Assembly (NCBI GenBank): GCA_018896765.1
Contig: JAHILZ010000077.1
Span: 1 to 33,012, forward strand
Source of the DNA: Patescibacteria group bacterium
GTDB lineage: Bacteria; Patescibacteriota; Minisyncoccia; JAHIHE01
Direction: 5' to 3'
DNA: 33,012 nt
Part shown: piece by piece, positions 1 through 7,584 of the stretch
How positions within the stretch are numbered: position 1 is the first letter of the stretch
Layout of the letters: the number at the start of each line of letters is the position of its first letter
Program-made: the position numbers and the translations under genes
Notes under the pieces: model-generated
What the model saw: the letters and a program-made list of their open reading frames with translations, nothing else
Told to the model about the DNA's origin: nothing
Database searches by the model: none

Positions 1-137
1 CAGCAGAATCGTTTAATGCAAAACTCAAAGGATTCAGAGCAGTAGTAAGAGGCGTGACCGATAAGAAATTCTTCCTGTTCAGGGTATCAAAACTATATGG
101 ATAAGTTTTCAAACTAGTGTTAAATTGAGTATGACCC
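1..137 (+). mobile_element. Right end of an ISL3-like insertion sequence (partial)
   Basis: The window opens inside a transposase gene (stop at 102-104), followed by about 33 non-coding bases. ISL3-type elements usually make 8-bp target duplications and have GGGTC/GGCTC-like inverted ends. The bases at 126-137 (TGAGTATGACCC) could be the right inverted end, read outward, because the downstream GHMP-like reading frame resumes sensibly right after it. The left end lies outside the window, so neither the terminal repeats nor the target duplication can be verified. Confidence 0.5.
3..104 (+). CDS. Transposase C-terminus, ISL3-like (partial)
   Basis: Thirty-three codons are visible before the TAA at 102-104. 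The translation contains AESFNAKLKGFRAVVRGV followed by FFLFRVSKLYG. This matches the C-terminal signature of ISL3/ISAon1-type DDE transposases: an SFNAKxKxFR helix, RGV and a final FFLxRLxKxY segment. Only the tail is present; the catalytic domain lies upstream of the window. The gene points towards the truncated GHMP-like gene and probably belongs to the insertion that broke it. Family assignment rests on this short tail only. Confidence 0.6.
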   Translation, partial: AESFNAKLKGFRAVVRGVTDKKFFLFRVSKLYG

Positions 138-210
138 GATAATCAACGGTGTAGGTCAAATAGAAGTATCGGAGGGCTCAAGGCGGAAATCATTAATTAT
201 CCATGCTTGC

Positions 211-1002
211 TTGCTTATGAAAAAAGCTCTGAATTTTAAGGATGGATTATTTGTTGATGTTGATAATCAAACAGAGATTCGCCATTGCGGGCTTGGTTCA
301 AGCAGTAAATTAATTGCTAGCGTTGCTTGTGCAATTAACGAGCTTTATGGAAATCCGATCAAACACGCTGATTTGGTTAGATATGTTGCTCAAAATCATG
401 GGGAAGAAATCGATAATAATAAAGATTTATTAACGCCAGTTCAATGCATTGGCGGGTCGGCTGCCGCGGGTATGTTTGATGGCGGTGCTTTAGTTTTAGC
501 AGGAGAAAGCTGTGTTATTAAAACAATGAATATACCCCATCGCTACGATGTGGTGATTGGGATACCCAAAGACTATAAGGAGTTGGATTCAAAGGTTCTT
601 CTTGATATGGAAATAAAAAATTTTAGTAAATTTTTAAAAACAGGAAAAAAATATGGACCAAAAATTGCTTATAATATCCTTCATTTTTGCTTGCCTGCAA
701 TGACAACCGGTGATTTAAAAACGATTGGGGATGTTATTTTTGATTATAGGTTTAATATGGGGAGTATAGAGAATTGTTCCTATTGCTATCCTAAATTAAC
801 CGAAATTACAGATAAACTAACCCATTTAAAGCTTAAAGGCATTGCTGATGTTTTGGCTATTTCTTCAGTAGGTCCTGGTATTTTTGTAATTACAAAAAAA
901 GCCTTAATATGCAAAAAGGCTTTCGAAAAAGTAAATTTAAAAACATTTGTAGTTAAAATTGAAAACGAAAAATATTCTGTTTTGGAAAAGACAAGAGTTT
1001 AA
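211..1002 (+). CDS. GHMP-kinase-superfamily protein, probably 5'-truncated
   Basis: The protein has the GHMP phosphate-binding glycine loop (HCGLGSSSKLIASVACAI, about residues 25-42) and a second small-residue loop (CIGGSAAAGMFDGG, about 79-92) typical of beta-ribofuranosylaminobenzene 5'-phosphate-synthase-like GHMP proteins. Family members normally carry some 70-90 residues before the glycine loop; here the first possible start (TTG at 211, ATG at 217) leaves only about 25. The frame stays open upstream to 124 and translates to GHMP-like sequence (NGVGQIEVSEGSRRKSLIIH) but contains no start codon and runs into the insertion-sequence end. No Shine-Dalgarno sequence is seen. I infer a 5'-truncated, probably inactive gene. 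Substrate unknown. Its codon use is AT-rich, unlike dnaK or dnaJ further on. Confidence 0.65.
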   Translation: MLMKKALNFKDGLFVDVDNQTEIRHCGLGSSSKLIASVACAINELYGNPIKHADLVRYVAQNHGEEIDNNKDLLTPVQCIGGSAAAGMFDGGALVLAGESCVIKTMNIPHRYDVVIGIPKDYKELDSKVLLDMEIKNFSKFLKTGKKYGPKIAYNILHFCLPAMTTGDLKTIGDVIFDYRFNMGSIENCSYCYPKLTEITDKLTHLKLKGIADVLAISSVGPGIFVITKKALICKKAFEKVNLKTFVVKIENEKYSVLEKTRV

Positions 1003-1037
1003 ATTATCAATTTAAAGAGAAAATAGCAAAATTATTT

Positions 1038-1607
1038 TTAATATTTTTCTTTATTTTTAATTAAGAATTCAGCGATAGAAATATAATTTTTATTCCATAT
1101 ATTCACTCGTTCTTCTTCGGGGTATTCTGTTAAGGCTCTTGTTTCATTTGCGAGTCTAATAATTCCGCTCCAGCCATTTTTTGGATCAGGAATATTAATT
1201 TTATTTTCAAAATAAATAGGTACTTTGTACGTATATTCTAAAGTAAAACCATTTGGTTCAGCATAAACTGTTGCAACTTCCATATAGCCACTTCTGTCTT
1301 TTTGGGTTTTAAGAATTTCTAATAATTTTTCAGCCGATAAACGCTTCTCAATAAAGCTTGTATATGGTCCTGGAATGCCTAGCGCATTTATAATCATACT
1401 GTGATCTTCTCTAATCATAGGCATTTTAAATTCTTTAGCAGCCTGTATCGCTGTATATTTAGCAATTTCTAGGCTTGTATCAGCCTGAATTTCGGGAAAT
1501 TCCTTGTTAATTTGATTTATTGAAATTCCGTATTTACCGAATGCGTTTTTAGCGGCAAGCAATTTTCCTGGATTTTTAGTGATGAGATTGATTGCTATTG
1601 ATGCCAT
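1038..1607 (-). CDS. Ham1/RdgB-like non-canonical purine NTP pyrophosphatase
   Basis: This 189-residue protein starts with the Ham1-family nucleotide-binding motif (TKNPGKL, residues 10-16, equivalent to TxNxxK). It continues with a REDHSM segment near residue 67 that takes the place of the usual (V)EDSGL, then IPGPYTSF, the conserved PGxYS segment. The length fits the family (about 190-200). Known members hydrolyse ITP, XTP or dITP to monophosphates and keep deaminated purines out of DNA and RNA. The altered EDHS site and divergent C-terminus make the exact substrate uncertain. ATG is at 1607, inside a dyad (1604-1653). The codons are AT-rich like the neighbouring GHMP-like gene, which may point to joint acquisition. 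Confidence 0.75.
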   Translation of the reverse strand: MASIAINLITKNPGKLLAAKNAFGKYGISINQINKEFPEIQADTSLEIAKYTAIQAAKEFKMPMIREDHSMIINALGIPGPYTSFIEKRLSAEKLLEILKTQKDRSGYMEVATVYAEPNGFTLEYTYKVPIYFENKINIPDPKNGWSGIIRLANETRALTEYPEEERVNIWNKNYISIAEFLIKNKEKY

Positions 1608-1653
1608 AGTGGGTATAAAAGATTATTTTTCTTATATAAATATAGCACTATGG
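1604..1653. promoter_or_regulatory. Dyad around the Ham1-like gene start
   Basis: CCATAGTG at 1604-1611 and CACTATGG at 1646-1653 form a perfect 8-bp inverted repeat with AT-rich DNA between. It spans the presumed leader and start codon of the minus-strand gene. It could be an operator or a leader hairpin hiding the start. There is no other support. Confidence 0.25.
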
Positions 1654-1659
1654 TTGAAT

Positions 1660-1686
1660 AAAAACAATAGTAGCCCTATTGTTTTT
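1660..1686 (-). terminator. Bidirectional hairpin terminator at recR 3' end
   Basis: AAAAACAATAG (1660-1670) pairs perfectly with CTATTGTTTTT (1676-1686) around a 5-nt loop. Read on the minus strand it directly follows, and slightly overlaps, the recR stop and ends in a T-rich tract. Confidence 0.6.
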
Positions 1687-2329
1687 ATAGATCTTTTCTT
1701 CCTGCCAGCGCGCTGGAAATTGTCGCTTCATCCATATATTCCAGCTCGCTTCCGCTGGGAAGGCCGCGCGCGAGGCGCGTAATTTTTACTCCCGAAGGAG
1801 ATAAAACGCGAACTAAATAAAGAGCGGTAGTGTCGCCTTCAGTGTTGGGATTTGTGGCAATTATTATTTCCTGGATTTTCGGATTGTTTTTTTCTTTTTC
1901 GGGAGAAGCGGCAAAAGCGGGGGAATTATTTCGTTTTGATATCCTGTCAACCAATTGTTTGATTCGCAGGTTTTCCGGCATAATATGCTTGTGGGGGCTG
2001 ATTACTCCGCCCAAGACATGGTATAGCCCTTTGTACTGGCCGGATTTTTCCAAGACAATAATATCCAAAGCGCTTTCTATCACGCAGATTTTTGTTCTGT
2101 CTCTTTTGGGACTGGCGCAAATCGGGCAGAGGCCAGTTTCTGAAATATTGCCGCATTCCGCGCAATGCTTTATTTTTTTCGCGAAGTCGATTAGGGCATA
2201 AGCAATGGCGCTCGTGTATTCTTTTGGCTGGCTTGCCAAGAAAAACACCAGCCGCTCGGCAAATTTCGGGCCGATTCCGGGAAGGCGCGCAAGTTGCTTA
2301 ACTAAATTTTCAATTGGATTTGGAAGCAT
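1685..2329 (-). CDS. recR: Recombination mediator RecR
   Basis: RecR works with RecO/RecF to load RecA on gapped DNA. The 214-residue protein shows the family order: an N-terminal helix-hairpin-helix (LARLPGIGPKFAERLVF, about 13-29), a four-cysteine zinc finger (CAECG ... CPIC, about 56-72), and a Toprim domain starting at ICVIE and including the ATNPNTEGDTTALYL motif (about 158-172). The C-terminus carries the RLARGLPSGSELEYMD segment. The region around residues 131-148 (rich in K, E, N, P) is a short expansion relative to typical RecR of about 200 residues. The ATG at 2329 has no clear Shine-Dalgarno sequence. A hairpin terminator lies at the 3' end. Confidence 0.96.
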   Translation of the reverse strand: MLPNPIENLVKQLARLPGIGPKFAERLVFFLASQPKEYTSAIAYALIDFAKKIKHCAECGNISETGLCPICASPKRDRTKICVIESALDIIVLEKSGQYKGLYHVLGGVISPHKHIMPENLRIKQLVDRISKRNNSPAFAASPEKEKNNPKIQEIIIATNPNTEGDTTALYLVRVLSPSGVKITRLARGLPSGSELEYMDEATISSALAGRKDL

Positions 2330-2672
2330 AAAATGGGAAAGATTAAAATGATAAAGTAAACTTTTTTAATGTCAAATGACAAATTTCCAATGACAAATCA
2401 AGCCCAAAATCCAAATGACAAAGTAAAATAATCACCAATAACCAAGATACAATAACCAAACAAATTCCAATCACCGAATAACCAATGCCCAATGTTTGAT
2501 TATTGAGATTTGATTATTGATTATTGTTTGGTGTTTGTTTCCTGATGTTTGGTTATTTTAGGAATTTGACATTGATTTGACATTTGGCATTAGTAATTTG
2601 TCATTAAGCAACACATTTATAATTGAGAAACTTTTTATTTGCAAATAGTTTACGATAAAAAAAGTGGTATGT
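2330..2672. repeat. Intergenic long imperfect palindrome (recR-dnaB)
   Basis: No gene is seen. The 343-bp spacer is built of variants of TGACAAAT/ATTTGTCA and AATAACCAA/TTGGTTATT. The left part (about 2370-2475) is nearly complementary to the right part (about 2500-2606), so the whole could fold back on itself. Related TGACAAATTTC-type sequence recurs at 13500-13560 and near 23130. Confidence 0.55.
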
Positions 2673-4133
2673 TTAATACGTAGTCAGGTCTTTGTAGTCT
2701 TGAGAATTAACATAATCCTGATAAACGGCATCTCTTTGGCTAAGGTTTTCGAATGAAGCTCTTTCGCTCCTGAAGTATAGCTTGATCGTGCCGATCGGGC
2801 CGTTTCTGTGCTTGGCGATTATAATATCGGCGATATTCCTGTTTTCTTCGGTTTCGCGCACGCGGCTTTCGCGATAGATCATCAATACGACATCGGCATC
2901 CTGTTCGATCGTGCCGCTTTCTCTTAGATCCGAAAGTCGCGGTTTTTGCCCTTCGCGCGATTCTACGGCTCTGGATAGCTGGGAAACAGCGATAATCGGA
3001 ATATTTAATTCTTTGGCAAGCGATTTCAAAGAGCGGGTAATTTCGCCCAGCTCTTGCACGCGGTTGTCGGAGTAGCTTGATCTTTTTGTCCGATCGGATT
3101 GCATCAGCTGCAAGTAGTCAATGATTATTAATCCTAAATTACCGGTTTCGTTTTGGAGACGGCGCGCCATAGTGCGCATGGCCATTACGTTATTTGATCC
3201 CGCGTCGTCAATATAAATCGGGGCCTCGGATAAAGTGGCCATTGCTTCGCTAATTCTCGAAAATTCATCATTTTCTCCGTCACTGGATAATCTTCCGCTT
3301 CTAAGGCGCCTTAAGTCAACCTTGGCTTCGGCGCAAAGCAGTCTGTCAACCAATTGTTCTTTGCTCATTTCAAGCGAAAATATTCCCACCCCTTTTCTCT
3401 CTCTTATGCTTACATGGCGCGCTATATCCAAAGAAATAGATGTTTTTCCCAAGCTTGGACGGGCGGCAATGATAAGCAAGTCGGATTTTTGCAATCCATT
3501 CAAGGCCATATCCAGATCTTGAAAACCGGTTGCGGTTCCTCGAAATTTATCTTTATTTTGGTGCAATCGATCGATTCGGTCAAACGCTTCTTGCAGGATT
3601 GGTTTGACATGGAGAAAACTTTGGCTTAAATATTTTTGCGAGATTCCGAAAATTAATTTTTCTGCATCGTCGAGGAGCTTGTCGACTTCTTCCGCTTCCT
3701 CGTATCCCAATGTTAAAATTTGTCCGGCGGTATTGATAAGGCGGCGGAGAGTCGCTTTTTTCTGGATGATTTTCGCGTAATAAATGACGTTGGCGGCGGA
3801 AGGCGTGGAATTAACCAAGCTAGCCAAATATCCGCTGCCGCCGATCTCTTCCAGCTGGTTTTTTTCTTCCAACCTGTTGGTCAAGCTTAGCATATCAATC
3901 GGTTCTTGGCGGGTATATAATTCGACCATGGCGGAAAATATTTTGGCATGGGTATTTTTGTAAAAATCATCCGAGGTAACGGTGTTTTCAATTTTGATAA
4001 TCGCGTCTTTGTCCAGCATTAAAGATCCGAGCAGGGCTTGCTCAGCTTCCAGATTTTGAGGCGGAAGGCGGCTGAAACTTGAGATGTCAGAAACAGGAAT
4101 TATATCTTTTTTGGTTTTGATGTCGAAAGGCAC
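2673..4133 (-). CDS. dnaB: Replicative DNA helicase DnaB
   Basis: DnaB is the hexameric 5'-3' helicase that unwinds DNA at the replication fork. The protein has 486 residues. The N-terminal domain begins PPQNLEAEQALLGSLMLD (about 24-41). The C-terminal RecA-like ATPase shows Walker A-like AARPSLGKTSISLDIA (about 223-238), FSLEMSKEQLVDR, Walker B LIIIDYLQLM, AVSQLSRAVESR and the final LRESGTIEQDADVV and AKHRNGPIG motifs. Length and motifs are complete. The start is GTG at 4133; there is no upstream in-frame ATG and no Shine-Dalgarno sequence. The gene stands alone between two repeat-rich spacers. Confidence 0.96.
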   Translation of the reverse strand: MPFDIKTKKDIIPVSDISSFSRLPPQNLEAEQALLGSLMLDKDAIIKIENTVTSDDFYKNTHAKIFSAMVELYTRQEPIDMLSLTNRLEEKNQLEEIGGSGYLASLVNSTPSAANVIYYAKIIQKKATLRRLINTAGQILTLGYEEAEEVDKLLDDAEKLIFGISQKYLSQSFLHVKPILQEAFDRIDRLHQNKDKFRGTATGFQDLDMALNGLQKSDLLIIAARPSLGKTSISLDIARHVSIRERKGVGIFSLEMSKEQLVDRLLCAEAKVDLRRLRSGRLSSDGENDEFSRISEAMATLSEAPIYIDDAGSNNVMAMRTMARRLQNETGNLGLIIIDYLQLMQSDRTKRSSYSDNRVQELGEITRSLKSLAKELNIPIIAVSQLSRAVESREGQKPRLSDLRESGTIEQDADVVLMIYRESRVRETEENRNIADIIIAKHRNGPIGTIKLYFRSERASFENLSQRDAVYQDYVNSQDYKDLTTY

Positions 4134-4412
4134 GGTGTTTTTAAATACGAAATTCGAATATCGAAATACGAAACCCCATACCAGTTCGCTACGGGGCAGG
4201 CAAATTCTAAATTCAAATGTTCAAAATCTAAAACAAATTAATTTTAGTTTTTGTAATTTGAATTTTGGTGATTCGGATTTGTTTCGATTTTCGGATTTCG
4301 CGCTTCGAATTTTTTTCTTTAGTATACAAATTCTATCATTATTCTTCTCCTGTGTAAATACCAAAAAAGAGGCGATTTATCCTCTTTTTATGCACGAGTT
4401 ATTGACAGAATC
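4134..4412. repeat. Repeat-rich spacer dnaB-cysS
   Basis: No gene is seen. The spacer contains iterated ATTCGAA/CGAAATACG words on the left and complementary TTCGATTTTCGG/TTCGAATT words on the right (about 4140-4170 versus 4285-4312), giving another imperfect fold-back structure. It resembles the simple-repeat spacers elsewhere in the window. Confidence 0.4.
4363..4389 (-). terminator. Rho-independent terminator of cysS
   Basis: On the minus strand AAAAAGAGG and CCTCTTTTTT flank an 8-nt loop and end in a T run, about 25 bp beyond the cysS stop codon. Confidence 0.75.
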
Positions 4413-5798
4413 CTAACGGGGTTTTATTTTTGTCTTTTCGTCCGTGTCTTCAACGGCAAAATTTTGTTCCTCGATTTTTTTTCGCAATTCATCGGCCAGC
4501 GCCCAGTTTTTTTCCAGCCGGGCTTTTTCACGCGCCGTTGCCAAGTCTTTGATTTCTTGGGGAATTATTATTATTTTCTTTTTAATTTTATCCAAGCCCA
4601 AGCCAAAAATTTTATCCATTTTTAAAAGCGATTGTTTTTTGGCTTCCGGCGGATAATCTGATTTAATTAAATCCCACATTACAGCCAGCGCTTTCGGCGT
4701 ATTTAAGTCATCGTTAATAGCTTCCAAAAATTGCCGTTCGAATTCGGGGCATCCGGACTTTGGCGCGCCCATCTGGCTTGCGGCGTCATAAAGTTTATTA
4801 AGAGCGGTCTCAGCCGATTTAAGAGATTCCCACGTAAAATTAAGCGGGGTGCGATAATGGGTGGTAAGGAAAAGATAGCGAATAGCCGAAGGATTGATTT
4901 TGCGTTCAACCACGTCTTTTAGCGTGTAAAAATTTCCAAGACTTTTGCTCATTTTCTTGCCGTCTACTGTTATAAATACTCGGTGAACCCAGTATTTGAC
5001 GAATTGCTTTCCCGTGGCTGATTCGCTTTGCGCGATTTCCGCCGGGTGATGCACTCCGATATGATCTATGCCTCCGGTGTGGATATCAAAACTCTCGCCT
5101 AAATATTTCATGCTCATCGCCGAGCATTCTATGTGCCAGCCCGGAAATCCGTCGCCCCACGGAGAATCCCAGTGCATGGTATGATTGGCAAAACGCCCGA
5201 CTCTTTTGAACCAAAGGACAAAGTCATAAGGATTTTTCTTTTTGGGATCGACGATAACATCTTCTCGCGCGCCGGTTATTTTTTCCGACAATTTTTGCCC
5301 CGAGAGTTTTCCATATTCCGGAAATTTGGAAACATCAAAATAAACAGCGCTATTTGTTTCATAAGCATAGCCATTTTTCTCAATCCGCCTTACCAGCTCT
5401 ATTTGTTCTTTAATGTGTTCCGTGGCGCGGCAGATTATATCGGGTCGGAATACATTCACGCTGTTCATTGTGTCAAAAAATTCTTTTTCGTATTTTTTGG
5501 CGATATCCCATACGGTAAGGCCTTCGCGCTTCGCGCCTTTTTCCATTTTATCCTCTCCTTCGTCGGCATCGGAAGTCAAGTGTCCGACATCGGTGATATT
5601 CATTACATGGGTAACATCGCAGCCATTATAAATAAGCGCGCGGCGCAAGATATCATCGCCTACATATTTGCTCATATGTCCGATATGGGTTGACCAGTAA
5701 ACCGTGGGCCCGCAAGTATAAAGACCCACATTCGGCGGGTTTATCGGCTTGAATTCTTCTTTTTTGCGAGTGAGGGAATTGTATAGGAAAAGAGGCAT
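4413..5798 (-). CDS. cysS: Cysteinyl-tRNA synthetase
   Basis: Class I synthetase charging tRNA-Cys; 461 residues, a normal length. Visible motifs: the zinc-binding start YTCGPTVYW (about 27-35), the HIGH motif THIGHMSKYV, ECSAMSMKYLG with the second zinc cysteine, GGIDHIGVHHPAEIAQSES, and KKMSKSLGN. In the usual GGIDLIFPHHENEIAQSE segment this protein has HHPAE, so the zinc-ligand His and Glu are retained although neighbours differ. A C-terminal helical tRNA-binding region and a short basic tail follow. ATG is at 5798 with an A-rich leader and no Shine-Dalgarno sequence. Confidence 0.96.
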   Translation of the reverse strand: MPLFLYNSLTRKKEEFKPINPPNVGLYTCGPTVYWSTHIGHMSKYVGDDILRRALIYNGCDVTHVMNITDVGHLTSDADEGEDKMEKGAKREGLTVWDIAKKYEKEFFDTMNSVNVFRPDIICRATEHIKEQIELVRRIEKNGYAYETNSAVYFDVSKFPEYGKLSGQKLSEKITGAREDVIVDPKKKNPYDFVLWFKRVGRFANHTMHWDSPWGDGFPGWHIECSAMSMKYLGESFDIHTGGIDHIGVHHPAEIAQSESATGKQFVKYWVHRVFITVDGKKMSKSLGNFYTLKDVVERKINPSAIRYLFLTTHYRTPLNFTWESLKSAETALNKLYDAASQMGAPKSGCPEFERQFLEAINDDLNTPKALAVMWDLIKSDYPPEAKKQSLLKMDKIFGLGLDKIKKKIIIIPQEIKDLATAREKARLEKNWALADELRKKIEEQNFAVEDTDEKTKIKPR

Positions 5799-5931
5799 AA
5801 TTTTGCTTTTCGAAATTTAGTTCAAGGTTCAAGGTTCAAAATTAAAAGTTTAGGAGTTTCGCGAAGCGAAACACAATCATTTTTAACTTTTCACTTTGAA
5901 TTTTTAATTTAGTCCGCCCTAAGGCGGACGC
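5799..5931. repeat. Spacer with two small perfect hairpins
   Basis: The spacer contains GTTTCGC-GAA-GCGAAAC (about 5857-5873) and GTCCGCC-CTAA-GGCGGAC (about 5911-5928), plus AAGGTTCAAGGTTCAAA simple repeats. The CCGCC/GGCGG hairpin on the minus strand lies just past the corA stop and may serve as a weak terminator. Similar units recur near 16075 and 32888. Confidence 0.4.
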
Positions 5932-6858
5932 CTACATCCATTTCTTATTTTTGAAATAAACCAGCAACAGGGCGCCAGCCAGAAACATTACCAGCAGTAT
6001 TATCGAAAATCCAAAAGGATCATCAGTAAGAGGCATTCCGCCGACGTTCATTCCCCATATATTTACGATTAAAGCCATTGGCGCCAAAATCACGGATACA
6101 ACCGTAAGGATTTTCATTGTTTCATTTAGCTGGTAGGACAGAAGGCTTTCGTTTGTATCTTCGATGGACTCGACCATTTCTTTATGGTTTTCGATCGTAT
6201 TCCAAATTTTGATATTTGATCCGATGACTTCTTGAGCATGTCTTTCAAGCTTTACGATGTTCTTTGCGCCGCTAAACCGGTAGGCTTTGCGCGTTAATGA
6301 TTCTAAAATCGCGTGCTGGGGTTTGATGATTCTCCTGAAATTTATAATGTCGCGTTTTACAATAGCGATTTCTCTTAACATTTCTTTTTCTTTGCCTTTG
6401 AAAACATTTTCTTCAATTATATAAATATTATCGGCAATATGGTCAAGCATAGGCATTTGAGCATCAATCAAAGAATCAAGCAGATGATATAAAAGATGAA
6501 TATGTCCTTTGCCCAGATAAGCGCTTTTGTCTTTCAAACAATTATTGCAAATACGAAAAAAATTATTATGTTCAGAGAGGTCTCCGTTGTGAGAAGTGAT
6601 CAATGTGTCGTTTGTAATTATTATATCAAGTTCTGTCGAACGGCTCTGGCGGCTTTCGGAAATATAAAGCGGAAAATGAAGGATTATAAAAAGATAGCTT
6701 TTGTACTCTTCGATCTCAGATCTTTTGATAGGGGGCACTAAACGCTCAAGAACACTGTCTCTGATTACAAATTCTTTTTTTAATCGGTCAATGTCTTCCT
6801 TGGTCGGATGGTCGACATCGATCCAATTAAAGCCTTTTATACTAAGTTTTTTAAGCAT
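5932..6858 (-). CDS. corA: CorA-family Mg2+/Co2+ transporter
   Basis: CorA forms a pentameric channel importing Mg2+ (also Co2+, Ni2+). The 308-residue protein has the usual large soluble N-terminal funnel domain (to about residue 240), a long stalk helix, and two C-terminal membrane segments (about 246-266 and 283-301). Between them is the selectivity signature GMN in WGMNVGGMPL. The signature residue before GMN is Trp where many members have Tyr or Phe. The C-terminus is short and basic (FKNKKWM), as usual. ATG at 6858 lacks a Shine-Dalgarno sequence. It stands alone. Confidence 0.92.
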   Translation of the reverse strand: MLKKLSIKGFNWIDVDHPTKEDIDRLKKEFVIRDSVLERLVPPIKRSEIEEYKSYLFIILHFPLYISESRQSRSTELDIIITNDTLITSHNGDLSEHNNFFRICNNCLKDKSAYLGKGHIHLLYHLLDSLIDAQMPMLDHIADNIYIIEENVFKGKEKEMLREIAIVKRDIINFRRIIKPQHAILESLTRKAYRFSGAKNIVKLERHAQEVIGSNIKIWNTIENHKEMVESIEDTNESLLSYQLNETMKILTVVSVILAPMALIVNIWGMNVGGMPLTDDPFGFSIILLVMFLAGALLLVYFKNKKWM

Positions 6859-6865
6859 GAACTTA

Positions 6866-7035
6866 TTTTAACATTTTATCATATTAACATTTAAACATAA
6901 ATTGCAATTCATGTTTTTGTTTACGCTCCATCTTAATATGCCGGAAATAATTACAACCTAATCAGAAGATTTTATTAATTTAAAGATTCTTAGCGCTTGT
7001 TAAAATGCTAAGATGTTAATATGTTTGTATGATTT
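6866..7035. repeat. Fold-back intergenic element, TAACATTTTAACAT type
   Basis: The left part (6868-6900) carries AACATTTTATCATATTAACA and the right part (6999-7028) carries complementary GTTAAAATGCTAAGATGTTA. The same vocabulary forms the spacers before rplK and rplA (19955-20065, 20495-20605). No gene is seen inside. Confidence 0.45.
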
Positions 7036-7057
7036 CATTATATCACAAAACGCCAGC

Positions 7058-7085
7058 TTGACAAATGGGGAAAATCCGATATAAT
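7058..7085 (+). promoter_or_regulatory. Consensus sigma70-type promoter
   Basis: TTGACA (7058-7063) and TATAAT (7080-7085) are perfect consensus boxes separated by 16 bp. They overlap the first ATG (7065) of the ABC-transporter remnant, so that ATG cannot start translation from this promoter. It looks like the original promoter of the deleted gene. Confidence 0.7.
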
Positions 7086-7376
7086 GAAAAGTCTAATTTG
7101 ATAAGCGCAATACTGAAAAATCCAAAAATATTAATTTTGGACGAGGCAACTTCCGCGCTGGATAGCATTACGGAAAAACTAGCGCAGGATGCTTTGAAAG
7201 AATTAATTAAGGGACGAACAGTGTTTGTGATTGCGCATAGATTGAGTACAATTAAGGAGGCAAATAAAATATTAGTAATAAAAGATGGCATGATTGTTCA
7301 GGTCGGAACTCATGGTCAATTAGTTGCCAAAGAAAACGGCAGCTATCGCCAGTTTCTTGATCTGCAAACATTTTGA
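7065..7376 (+). pseudogene. Remnant of an ABC transporter ATPase (C-terminal half of nucleotide-binding domain)
   Basis: From about residue 15 the frame reads AILKNPKILILDEATSALDS, which is Walker B plus D-loop of an MsbA-type exporter ATPase. FVIAHRLST (H-loop) and a normal C-terminus follow. Walker A, Q-loop, the LSGGQ signature and the whole membrane domain are missing. The preceding residues (MGKIRYNEKSNLIS) are translated promoter DNA. The picture is a deletion that joined the promoter region to the last quarter of the gene, leaving the natural terminator. The product could not hydrolyse ATP. Confidence 0.75.
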
Positions 7377-7412
7377 GGGATCTTATTTTTTAACGATCCC
7401 TTTATTTTTTTT
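7376..7412 (+). terminator. Terminator of the ABC remnant
   Basis: AGGGATC (7376-7382) pairs with GATCCCT (7395-7401), followed by TTATTTTTTTT. The structure begins at the stop codon of the ABC remnant. Confidence 0.75.
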
Positions 7413-7468
7413 GCGCGTCAGGCCTCAAATGTGTCCGGGCTGTATATAAAAAATATATTATTATCTAT

Positions 7469-7504
7469 TATCAATAAAATCAGCTCCAGCATAATTTATT
7501 GATA
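7469..7504 (+). repeat. 36-bp dyad repeat R1, upstream of the Cas2-like gene
   Basis: Outer arms TATCAATAA and TTATTGATA are perfect inverted repeats of 9 bp. The centre is AATCAGCTCCAGCATAAT. The inner core GCT-CC-AGC differs from R2-R5 (GCT-GG-AGC when read in the same orientation), so its central dinucleotide is reversed. The right arm doubles as the -35 box of the downstream promoter. Confidence 0.85.
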
Positions 7505-7527
7505 AAGTGATAAAATAATGATATAAT
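7499..7527 (+). promoter_or_regulatory. Promoter of the Cas2-like gene, -35 inside repeat R1
   Basis: TTGATA (7499-7504, the last six bases of R1) and TATAAT (7522-7527) are spaced by 17 bp. Transcription would begin near 7534, giving a leader of about 50 nt before the ATG at 7585. A protein bound to R1 would occlude the -35 box, suggesting autoregulation. Confidence 0.65.
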
Positions 7528-7584
7528 GCGAATGTGATTAAAGCAAACGAATTAAAACGAACCAAATTGTATCAGGAAAAAATA

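Noticed and set aside
7534..7584. GTG start giving a 201-residue Cas2-like protein
   Set aside because: It would coincide with the expected transcription start, and ATG 7585 has a ribosome-site-like AGG and begins the family-like sequence.
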